From NCBI GenBank assembly GCA_964016885.1, contig OZ024748.1, positions 32,424,291 through 32,488,290 on the forward strand: 64,000 nucleotides of DNA, written 5' to 3'. Position numbers and translations under genes: made by a program. Shown here in pieces: positions 1 through 12,234 of the stretch (the stretch's first letter is position 1; every line of letters begins with the position of its first letter). Under the pieces are notes generated by a model. It was not told the DNA's origin and ran no database searches. It was given only the letters and a program-made list of their open reading frames with translations. This DNA comes from Eledone cirrhosa (taxonomy: Eukaryota > Mollusca > Cephalopoda > Octopoda > Eledonidae).

Positions 1-92
1 ACTGGTTATATACTACATGCGGCTAAAAGTAATACTATACTTCTAAACAGGTTATATATTACGCACTGCTAAAAGTAATACTATACTTCAAA

Positions 93-2299
93 ACTGGTTA
101 TATACTACATGCTTCTAAAAGTAATATAATACTTCTAAACTGGTTATATATTACATGCTGCTAAAAATAATACTATACTTCTAAACTGGTTATATATTAC
201 ACACTGCTAAATGTAATACTATACTTCTAAACTGATTATATATTACACACTGTTAAAATTAATACTATACTTCTAAACTGGTTATATATTACGCACTGCT
301 AAAATTAATACTATACTTCTAAACTGATTATTTATTACATGCCGCTAAAAGTAATACTATACTTCTAAACTGGTTATATATTGCACACTGGTAAAAGTAA
401 TACTATACTTCTAAATTAGGTATATATTACACACTGCTAAAAGTAATACTATATCTCTAAACTGGTTATATATTACACACTGCTAAAAGTAATTCTATAC
501 TTCTAAACTGGTTATATATTACACACTGCTAAAAGTAATACTATACCTCTAAACTGGTTATATATTACATGCTGCTAAAAATAATACTATACTTCTAAAC
601 TGGTTATATATTACACACTGCTAAATGTAATACTATACTTCTAAACTGATTATATATTACACACTGTTAAAATTAATACTATACTTCTAAACTGGTTATA
701 TATTACACACTGCTAAAAGTAATACTATACCTCTAAACTGGTTATATATTACACACTGCTAAAATGAATACTATACTTCTAAACTGGTTATATATTACAC
801 GCTGCTAAAAGTAATACTATACTTCTTAATTGGTTATATATTACACACTACTAAAAGTAATACTATACTTCTAAACTGGTTATATATTACACACTGCTAA
901 AAGTAATACTATACTTCTAAACTGGTTATATATTACGTACTGCTAAAAGTAATATTATACTTCTAGACTGATTATATATTAGATGCCGCTAAAAGTAATA
1001 CCATACTTCTAAACTGGTTATATATTACATGCTGCTAAAAGTGGTACTATACTCCTAAACTTCTTATATACTACATGCTTCTAAAAGTTATATAATACTT
1101 CTAAACTGGTTATATATTACACACTGCTAAAAGTAATACTATACTACTAAACTGGTTATATATTGCACACTGCTAAAAGTAATACTATACCTCTAAACTG
1201 GTTATATATTACACACTACTAAAAGTAATACTATACTTCTAAACTGGTTATATATTACACACTGCTAAAAGTAATACTTTACTACTAAACTGGTTATATA
1301 TTGCACGCTGCTAAAAGTAATACTATACTTCTAAACTGGTTATATATTACACACTGCTAAAAGTAATACTATACCTCTAAACTGGTTATATATTACATGC
1401 TGCTAAAAGTAATACTATACTTCTAGACTGGTTATATGTTACATACTGCTAAAGTAATACTATACTTCTTGACTGGTTATATATTACATATTGCTAAAAG
1501 TAATACTATACTTCTAAACGGGTTATATACTACATGCTGCTAAAAGTAATACTATACTTCTAAACTGGTTATATATTACACACTGCTAAAAGTAATACTA
1601 TACTTCTAAACTAGTTATATATTACACACTGCTAAATGTAATACTATACTTCTAAACTGGTTATATATTACACACTGCTAAAAGTAATACTATACTTCTA
1701 AACTGGTTATATATTACACATTGTTAAAAGTAATACTATACTTCTAAACTGGTTATATATTACACACTGGTAAAAGTAATACTATACTTCTAAATTAGGT
1801 ATATCTTACACACTGCTAAAAGGAATACTATACTTCTAAACAGGTTATATATTACACACTGCTAAAAGTAATACTATAACTCTAAACTGGTTATATATTA
1901 CACACTGCTAAAAGTAATACTATACCTCTAAACTGGTTATATATTACACACTGCTAAAAGTAATACTATACTTCTAAACTCGTTATATATTACATGCTGC
2001 TAAATGTAATACTATTCTTCTAATCTGGTTATATATTACACACTGCTAAAGGTAATAATATACTTCTAAACTGGTTATATATTACACACTGTTAAAAGTA
2101 ATACTATACTTCTAAACTGGTTATATATTACGCACTGCTAAAAGTAATACTATACTTCTAAACTGGTTATATACTACATGCTGCCAAAAGTAATACTATA
2201 CTTCTAAACTGGTTATATACTACATGCTGCTAAAAGTAATACTATACTTCTAAACAGGTTATATATTACGCACTGCTAAAAGTAATACTATACTTCAAA
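93..2299. repeat. Higher-order repeat unit 1 (48 monomers)
   Basis: Units in the first 12 kb are delimited by a rare variant, CTTCAAAAC instead of CTTCTAAAC, whose first base is at 86, 2293, 5743, 7996, 10204 and 12228. Unit 1 is 2,207 bp, which is 48 x 46 less one base lost in the short AAAGT monomer near 1451. Diagnostic monomers in order include the TGCTTCT/AATATAATAC type (93), GCTAAAAATAAT (139), TGTTAAAATTAAT (231), the ATTAGG monomer (415), GTGGTACTATACTCC (1013) and the ACGGG monomer (1518). The same succession recurs in the following units. Where the unit is said to begin is arbitrary. Confidence 0.9.
875..920. repeat. Exact consensus monomer (reference copy)
   Basis: This copy matches the majority base at every position and serves as the coordinate frame used here (position 1 = 875). 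It contains two weak overlapping dyads: TATTAC at 11-16 against GTAATA at 29-34, and AAGTA at 27-31 against TACTT at 38-42. It also contains two direct copies of CTAAA 20 bp apart, one at 23-27 and one at 43-46 plus the first base of the next monomer. The second pair explains the truncated 26 bp monomers found elsewhere. Confidence 0.95.
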
Positions 2300-5200
2300 A
2301 CTGGTTATATACTACATGCTTCTAAAAGTAATATAATACTTCTAAACTGGTTATATATTACATGCTGCTAAAAATAATACTATACTTCTAAACTGGTTAT
2401 ATATTACACACTGCTAAATGTAATACTATACTTCTAAACTGATTATATATTACACACTGTTAAAATTAATACTATACTTCTAAACTGGATATATATTACG
2501 CACTGCTAAAATTAATACTATACTTCTAAACTGATTATTTATTACATGCCGCTAAAAGTAATACTATACTTCTAAACTGGTTATATATTGCACACTGGTA
2601 AAAGTAATACTATACTTCTAAATTAGGTATATATTACACACTGCTAAAAGTAATACTATATCTCTAAACTGGTTATATATTACACACTGCTAAAAGTAAT
2701 TCTATACTTCTAAACTGGTTATATATTACACACTGCTAAAAGTAATACTATACCTCTAAACTGGTTATATATTACATGCTGCTAAAAATAATACTATACT
2801 TCTAAACTGGTTATATATTACACACTGCTAAATGTAATACTATATTTCTAAACTGATTATATATTAGACACTGTTAAAATTAATACTATACTTCTAAACT
2901 GGTTATATATTACACACTGCTAAAAGTAATACTATACCTCTAAACTGGTTATATATTACACACTGCTAAAATTAATACTATACTTCTAAACTGGTTATAT
3001 ATTACACGCTGCTAAAAGTAATACTATACTTCTTAATTGGTTATATATTACACACTACTAAAAGTAATACTATACTTCTAAACTGGTTATATATTACACA
3101 CTGCTAAAAGTAATACTATACTTCTAAACTGGTTATATATTACGCACTGCTAAAAGTAATATTATACTTCTAGACTGATTATATATTAGATGCCGCTAAA
3201 AGTAATACCATACTTCTAAACTGGTTATATATTACATGCTGCTAAAAGTGGTACTATACTCCTAAACTGCTTATATACTACATGCTTCTAAAAGTAATAT
3301 AATACTTCTAAACTGGTCATATATTACACACTGCTAAAAGTAATACTATACTACTAAACTGGTTATATATTGCACACTGCTAAAAGTAATACAATACCTC
3401 TAAACTGGTTATATATTACACACTACTAAAAGTAATACTATACTTCTAAACTGGTTATATATTACACACTGCTAAAAGTAATACTTTACTACTAAACTGG
3501 TTATATATTGCACACTGCTAAAAGTAATACTATACTTCTAAACTGGTTATATATTACACACTGCTAAAAGTAATACTATACCTCTAAACTGGTTATATAT
3601 TACATGCTGCTAAAAGTAATACTATACTTCTAGACTGGTTATATGTTACATACTGCTAAAAGTAATACTATACTTCTAGACTGGTTATATATTACATACT
3701 GCTAAAAGTAATACTATACTTCTAAACGGGTTATATACTACATGCTGCTAAATGTAATACTATACTTCTAAACTGGTTATATATTACACACTGCTAAAAG
3801 TAATACTATACTTCTAAACTAGTTATATATTACACACTGCTAAATGTAATACTATACTTCTAAACTGGTTATATATTACACACTGCTAAAAGTAATACTA
3901 TACTTCTTAACTGGTTATATATTAGATGCTGCTAAAAGTAATACTATACTTCTAAACTGCTTATATACTACATGCTTCTAAAAGTAATATAATACTTCTA
4001 AACTCGTTATATATTACACACTGCTAAAAGTAATACTATACTTCTAAACTGGTTTTATATTACACAGTGTTAAAAGTAATACTATACTTCTAAACTGGTT
4101 ATATATTACGCACTGCTAAAAGTAATATTATACTTCTAGACTGATTATATATTACATGCCGCCAAAAGTAATACATTACTTCTAAACTGGTTATATATTG
4201 CACACTGATAAAAGTAATACCATACTTCTAAACTGGTTATATATTACACACTGCTAAAAGTAATACTATACTTCTAAACAGGTTATATATTACACACTGC
4301 TAAAAGTAATACTATACTTTTAAACAGGTTATATATTACACACTGCTAAAAGTAATACTATACTTCTAAACTGCTTATATACTACATGCTTCTAAAAGTA
4401 AGATAATACTTCTAAACTGGTTATATATTACACACTGCTAAAAGTAATACTATACTTCTAAACTGGTTATATATTACACACTGCTAAAAGTAATACTATA
4501 CTACTAAACTGGTTATATATTGCACACTGCTAAAAGTAATGCTATACTTGTAAACAGGTTATATATTACACACTGCTAAAAGTAATACTATATTTCTAAA
4601 CAGGTTATATATTACACACTGCTAAAGGTAATACTATACTTCTAAACAGGTTATATATTACACACTGCTAAAAGTAATACTATACTTCTAAACTGGTTAT
4701 ATATTACACACTGCTAAAAGTAATACTATACCTCTAAACTGGTTATATATTACATGCTGCTAAAAGTAATACTATACTTCTAGACTGGTTATATGTTACA
4801 TATTGCTAAAAGTAATACTATACTTCTAGACTGGTTATATATTACATACTGCTAAAAGTAATACTATACTTCTAAAGGGGTTATATACTACATGCTGCTA
4901 AAAGTAATACTATACTTCTAAACTGGTTATATATTACACACTGCTAAAAGTAATACTATACTTCTAAACTAGTTATATATTACACACTGCTAAATGTAAT
5001 ACTATACTTCTAAACTGGTTATATATTACACACTGCTAAAAGTAATACTATACTTCTCAATTGGTTATATATTACACACTACTAAAAGTAATACTATACT
5101 CCTAAACTGGTTATATATTACACACTGCTAAAAGTAATACTATACTTCTAAACTGGTTATATATTACACATTGTTAAAAGTAATACTATACTTCTAAACT

Positions 5201-5749
5201 GGTTATATATTACACACTGGTAAAAGTAATACTATACTTCTAAATTAGGTATATCTTACACACTGCTAAAAGGAATACTATACTTCTAAACAGGTTATAT
5301 ATTACACACTGCTAAAAGTAATACTATAACTCTAAACTGGTTATATATTACACACTGCTAAAAGTAATACTATACCTCTAAACTGGTTATATATTACACA
5401 CTGCTAAAAGTAATACTATACTTCTAAACTCGTTATATATTACATGCTGCTAAATGTAATACTATTCTTCTAAACTGGTTATCTATTACACACTGCTAAA
5501 GGTAATAATATACTTCTAAACTGGTTATATATTACACACTGTTAAAAGTAATACTATACTTCTAAACTGGTTATATATTACGCACTGCTAAAAGTAATAC
5601 TATACTTCTAAACTGGTTATATACTACATGCTGCTAAAAGTAATACTATACTTCTAAACTGGTTATATACTACATGCTGCTAAAAGTAATACTATACTTC
5701 TAAACAGGTTATATATTACGCACTGCTAAAAGTAATACTATACTTCAAA
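2300..5749. repeat. Higher-order repeat unit 2, expanded to 75 monomers
   Basis: This unit is 3,450 bp, exactly 75 x 46. It follows the monomer order of unit 1 but carries 27 additional monomers (1,242 bp) at about 3910-5151, after which it returns to the unit 1 order at the CACATTGTTAAAAG monomer. The added monomers are not random. They match the type seen again from about 13.76 kb, with GTAAGATAATAC, TAATGCTATACTTG and CAGG-type monomers. Confidence 0.88.
3910..5151. repeat. 27-monomer extra segment inside HOR unit 2
   Basis: Aligning unit 2 to unit 1 gives a constant shift (2,207-2,208 bp) up to about 3909. The CACATTGTTAAAAG monomer then lies 1,242 bp (27 x 46) later than expected. The extra segment contains ACTCGTTA, GCCGCCAAAAG, GTAAGATAATAC and TAATGCTATACTTGTAAAC variants that are otherwise absent from the first 12 kb but frequent from 13.8 kb on. 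Either this segment was transferred in by exchange between distant parts of the array, or the other units lost it. Confidence 0.82.
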
Positions 5750-8002
5750 ACTGGTTATATACTACATGCTTCTAAAAGTAATATAATACTTCTAAACTGG
5801 TTATATATTACATGCTGCTAAAAATAATACTATACTTCTAAACTGGTTATATATTACACACTGCTAAATGTAATACTATACTTCTAAACTGATTATATAT
5901 TACACACTGTTAAAATTAATACTATACTTCTAAACTGGATATATATTACGCACTGCTAAAATTAATACTATACTTCTAAACTGATTATTTATTACATGCC
6001 GCTAAAAGTAATACTATACTTCTAAACTGGTTATATATTGCACACTGTTAAAAGTAATACTATACTTCTAAATTAGGTATATATTACACACTGCTAAAAG
6101 TAATACTATATCTCTAAACTGGTTATATATTACACACTGCTAAAAGTAATTCTATACTTCTAAACTGGTTATATATTACACACTGCTAAAAGTAATACTA
6201 TACCTCTAAACTGGTTATATATTACATGCTGCTAAAAATAATACTATACTTCTAAACTGGTTATATATTACACACTGCTAAATGTAATACTATACTTCTA
6301 AACTGATTATATATTACACACTGTTAAAATTAATACTATACTTCTAAACTGGTTATATATTACACACTGCTAAAAGTAATACTATACCTCTAAACTGGTT
6401 ATATACTACACACTGCTAAAATTAATACTATACTTCTAAACTGGTTATATATTACACGCTGCTAAAAGTAATACTATACTTCTTAATTGGTTATATATTA
6501 CACACTACTAAAAGTAATACTATACTTCTAAACTGGTTATATATTACACACTGCTAAAAGTAATACTATACTTCGAAACTGGTTATATGTTACGCACTGC
6601 TAAAAGTAATATTATACTTCTAGACTGATTATATATTAGATGCCGCTAAAAGTAATACCATACTTCTAAACTGGTTATATATTACATGCTGCTAAAAGTG
6701 GTACTATACTCCTAAACTGCTTATATACTACATGCTTCTAAAAGTAATATAATACTTCTAAACTGGTTATATATTACACACTGCTAAAAGTAATACTATA
6801 CTATTAAACTGGTTATATATTGCACACTGCTAAAAGTAATACTATACCTCTAAACTGGTTATATATTACACACTACTAAAAGTAATACTATACTTCTAAA
6901 CTGGTTATATATTACACACTGCTAAAAGTAATACTTTACTACTAAACTGGTTATATATTGCACACTGCTAAAAGTAATACTATACTTCTAAACTGGTTAT
7001 ATATTACACACTGCTAAAAGTAATACTATACCTCTAAACTGGTTATATATTACATGCTGCTAAAAGTAATACTATACTTCTAGACTGGTTATATATTACA
7101 TACTGCTAAAAGTAATACTATACTTCTAAACGGGTTATATACTACATGCTGCTAAAAGTAATACTATACTTCTAAACTGGTTATATATTACACACTGCTA
7201 AAAGTAATACTATACTTCTAAACTAGTTATATATTACACACTGCTAAATGTAATACTATACTTCTAAACTGGTTATATATTACACACTGCTAAAAGTAAT
7301 ACTATACTTCTTAACTGGTTATATATTAGATGCTGCTAAAAGTAATACTATACTTCTAAACTGCTTATATACTACATGCTTCTAAAAGTAATATAATACT
7401 TCTAAACTGGTTATATATTACACATTGTTAAAAGTAATACTATACTTCTAAACTGGTTATATATTACACACTGGTAAAAGTAATACTATACTTCTAAATT
7501 AGGTATATCTTACACACTGCTAAAAGGAATACTATACTTCTAGACAGGTTATATATTACACACTGCTAAAAGTAATACTATAACTCTAAACTGGTTATAT
7601 ATTACACACTGCTAAAAGTAATACTATACCTCTAAACTGGTTATATATTACACACTGCTAAAGTAATACTATACTTCTAAACTCGTTACATATTACATGC
7701 TGCTAAATGTAATACTATTCTTCTAAACTGGTTATATATTACACACTGCTAAAGGTAATAATATACTTCTAAACTGGTTATATATTACACACTGTTAAAA
7801 GTAATACTATACTTCTAAACTGGTTATATATTACTCACTGCTAAAAGTAATACTATACTTCTAAACTGGTTATATACTACATGCTGCTAAAAGTAATACT
7901 ATACTTCTAAACTGGTCATATACTACATGCTGCTAAAAGTAATACTATACTTCTAAACAGCTTATATATTACGCACTGCTAAAAGTAATACTATACTTCA
8001 AA
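5750..8002. repeat. Higher-order repeat unit 3 (49 monomers)
   Basis: This unit is 2,253 bp, which is 49 x 46 less one base missing in an AAAGT monomer near 7661. Compared with unit 1 it has two extra monomers (the TTAGATGCTG and GCTTATATACTACATGCTTCT types near 7320-7410) and lacks one of the two adjacent CTAGACTGG monomers near 7081. These changes of whole monomers indicate register-keeping exchange. Confidence 0.87.
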
Positions 8003-10210
8003 ACTGGTTACATACTACATGCTTCTAAAAGTAATATAATACTTCTAAACTGGTTATATATTACATGCTGCTAAAAATAATACTATACTTCTAAACTGGT
8101 TATATATTACACACTGCTAAATGTAATACTATACTTCTAAACTGATTATTTATTACACACTGTTAAAATTAATACTATACTTCTAAACTGGATATATATT
8201 ACGCACTGCTAAAATTAATACTATACTTCTAAACTGATTATTTATTACATGCCGCTAAAAGTAATACTATACTTCTAAACTGGTTATATATTGCACACTG
8301 GTAAAAGTAATACTATACTTCTAAATTAGGTATATATTACACACTGCTAAAAGTAATACTATATCTCTAAGCTGGTTATATATTACACACTGCTAAAAGT
8401 AATTCTATACTTCTAAACTGGTTATATATTACACACTGCTAAAAGTAATACTATACCTCTAAACTGGTTATATATTACATGCTGCTAAAAATAATACTAT
8501 ACTTCTAAACTGGTTATATATTACACACTGCTAAATGTAATACTATACTTCTAAACTGATTATATATTACACACTGTTAAAATTAATACTATACTTCTAA
8601 ACTGGTTATATATTACACACTGCTAAAAGTAATACTATACCTCTAAACTGGTTATATATTACACACTGCTAAAATTAATACTATACTTCTAAACTGGTTA
8701 TATATTACACGCTGCTAAAAGTAATACTATACTTCTTAATTGGTTATATATTACACACTACTAAAAGTAATACTATACTTCTAAACTGGTTATATATTAC
8801 ACACTGCTAAAAGTAATACTATACTTCTAAACTGGTTATATATTACGCACTGCTAAAAGTAATATTATACTTCTAGACTGATTATATATTAGATGCCGCT
8901 AAAAGTAATACCATACTTCTAAACTGGGTATATATTACATGCTGCTAAAAGTGGTATTATACTCCTAAACTGCTTATATACTACATGCATCTAAAAGTAA
9001 TATAATACTTCTAAACTGGTTATATATTACACACTGCTAAAAGTAATACTATACTACTAAACTGGTTATATATTGCACACTGCTAAAAGTAATACTATAC
9101 CTCTAAACTGGTTATATGTTACACACTACTAAAAGTAATACTATACTTCTAAACTGGTTATATATTACACACTGCTAAAAGTAATACTTTACTACTAAAC
9201 TGGTTATATATTGCACACTGCTAAAAGTAATACTATACTTCTAAACTGGTTATATATTACACACTGCTAAAAGTAATACTATACCTCTAAACTGGTTATA
9301 TATTACATGCTGCTAAAAGTAATACTATACTTCTAGACTGGTTATATATTACATACTGCTAAAAGTAATACTATACTTCTAAACGGGTTATATACTACAT
9401 GCTGCTAAAAGTAATACTATACTTCTAAACTGGTTATATATTACACACTGCTAAAAGTAATACTATACTTCTAAACTAGTTATATATTACACACTGCTAA
9501 ATGTAATACTATACTTCTAAACTGGTTATATATTACACACTGCTAAAAGTAATACTATACTTCTTAACTGGTTATATATTAGATGCTGCTAAAAGTAATA
9601 CTATACTTCTAAACTGCTCATATACTACATGCTTCTAAAAGTAATATAATACTTCTAAACTGGTTATATATTACACATTGTTAAAAGTAATACTATACTT
9701 CTAAACTGGTTATATATTACACACTGGTAAAAGTAATACTATACTTCTAAATTAGGTATATCTTACACACTGCTAAAAGGAATACTATACTTCTAAACAG
9801 GTTATATATTACACACTGCTAAAAGTAATACTATAACTCTAAACTGGTTATATATTACACGCTGCTAAAAGTAATACTATACCTCTAAACTGGTTATATA
9901 TTACACACTGCTAAAAGTAATACTATACTTCTAAACTCGTTATATATTACATGCTGCTAAATGTAATACTATTCTTCTAAACTGGTTATATATTACACAC
10001 TGTTAAAAGTAATACTATACTTCTAAACTGGTTATATATTACGCACTGCTAAAAGTAATACTATACTTCTAAACTGGTTATATACTACATGCTGCTAAAA
10101 GTAATACTATACTTCTAAACTGGTTATATACTACATGCTGCTAAAAGTAATACTATACTTCTAAACAGGTTATATATTACGCACTGCTAAAAGTAATACT
10201 ATACTTCAAA
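8003..10210. repeat. Higher-order repeat unit 4 (48 monomers)
   Basis: This unit is 2,208 bp, exactly 48 x 46. It shares the two added monomers and single CTAGACTGG monomer of unit 3, so the two are closest relatives. It lacks the AAAGGTAATAATATAC monomer after the CTATTCTTC monomer near 9970, which restores the count to 48. Confidence 0.87.
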
Positions 10211-12234
10211 ACTGGTTATATACTACATGCTTCTAAAAGTAATATAATACTTCTAAACTGGTTATATATTACATGCTGCTAAAAATAATACTATACTTCT
10301 AAACTGGTTATATATTACACGCTGCTAAATGTAATACTATACTTCTAAACTGATTATATATTACACACTGTTAAAATTAATAGTATACTTCTAAACTGGA
10401 TATATATTACGCACTGCTAAAATTAATACTATACTTCTAAACTGATTATTTATTACATGCCGCTAAAAGTAATACTATACTTCTAAACTGGTTATATATT
10501 GCACACTGGTAAAAGTAATACTATACTTCTAAATTAGGTATATATTACACACTGCTAAAAGTAATACTATATCTCTAAACTGGTTATATATTACACACTG
10601 CTAAAAGTAATTCTATACTTCTAAACTGGTTATATATTACACACTGATAAAAGTAATACTATACCTCTAAACTGGTTATATATTACATGCTGCTAAAAAT
10701 AATACTATACTTCTAAACTGGTTATATATTACACACTGCTAAATGTAATACTATACTTCTAAACTGATTATATATTACACACTGTTAAAATTAATACTAT
10801 ACTTCTAAACTGGTTATATATTACACACTGCTAAAAGTAATACTATACCTCTAAACTGGTTATATATTACACACTGCTAAAATTAATACTATACTTCTAA
10901 ACTGGTTATATATTACACGCTGCTAAAAGTAATACTATACTTCTTAATTGGTTATATATTACACACTACTAAAAGTAATACTATACTTCTAAACTGGTTA
11001 TATATTACACACTGCTAAAAGTAATACTATACTTCTAAACTGGTTATATATTACGCACTGCTAAAAGTAATATTATACTTCTAGTCTGATTATATATTAG
11101 ATGCCGCTAAAAGTAATACCATACTTCTAAACTGGTTATATATTACATGCTGCTAAAAGTGGTACTATACTCCTAAACTGCTTATATACTACATGCTTCT
11201 AAAAGTAATATAATACTTCTAAACTGGTTATATATTACACACTGCTAAAAGTAATACTATACTACTAAACTGGTTATATATTGCACACTGCTAAAAGTAA
11301 TACTATACCTCTAAACTGGTTATATATTACACACTACTAAAAGTAATACTATACTTCTAAACTGGTTATATATTACACACTGCTAAAAGTAATACTTTAC
11401 TACTAAACTGGTTATATATTGCACACTGCTAAAAGTAATACTATACTTCTAAACTGGTTATATATTACACACTGCTAAAAGTAATACTATACCTCTAAAC
11501 GGGTTATATATTACATGCTGCTAAAAGTAATACTATACTTCTAGACTGGTTATATATTACATACTGCTAAAAGTAATACTATACTTCTAAACGGGTTATA
11601 TACTACATGCTGCTAAAAGTAATACTATACTTCTAAACTGGTTATATATTACACACTGCTAAAAGTAATACTATACTTCTAAACTAGTTATATATTACAC
11701 ACTGCTAAATGTAATACTATAATTCTCAACTGGTTATATATTACACACTGCTAAAAGTAATACTATACTTCTTAACTGGTTATATTTTAGATGCTGCTAA
11801 AAGTAATACTATACTTCTAAACTGCTTATATACTACATGCTTCTAAAAGTAATATAATACTTCTAAACTGGTTATATATTACACATTGTTAAAAGTAATA
11901 CTATACTTCTAAACTGGTTATATATTACACACTGGTAAAAGTAATACTATACTTCTAAATTAGGTATATCTTACACACTGCTAAAAGTAATACTATACTT
12001 CTAAACAGGTTATATATTACACACTGCTAAAAGTAATACTATACTTCTAAACTCGTTATATATTACATGCTGCTAAATGTAATACTATTCTTCTAAACTG
12101 GTTATATATTACACACTGCTAAAGGTAATAATATACTTCTAAACTGGTTATATATTACACACTGTTAAAAGTAATACTATACTTCTAAACTGGTTATATA
12201 TTACGCACTGCTAAAAGTAATACTATACTTCAAA
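10211..12234. repeat. Higher-order repeat unit 5 (44 monomers)
   Basis: This unit is 2,024 bp, exactly 44 x 46. It follows units 3 and 4 but is shortened near 12000-12230. The monomers ending TATAACTC and TATACCTC that follow the CAGG monomer in other units are missing, as are ACTACATGCTG monomers before the closing CTTCAAAAC marker. Some variants, such as TTAATAGTATAC near 10378, are shared with the downstream block at 12400 and not with units 1-3. Confidence 0.85.

Noticed and set aside
414..424. Telomere-like TTAGG in the ATTAGG monomers
   Set aside because: TTAGG occurs singly inside a 46 bp monomer and is never in tandem. It is a variant of ACTGG.
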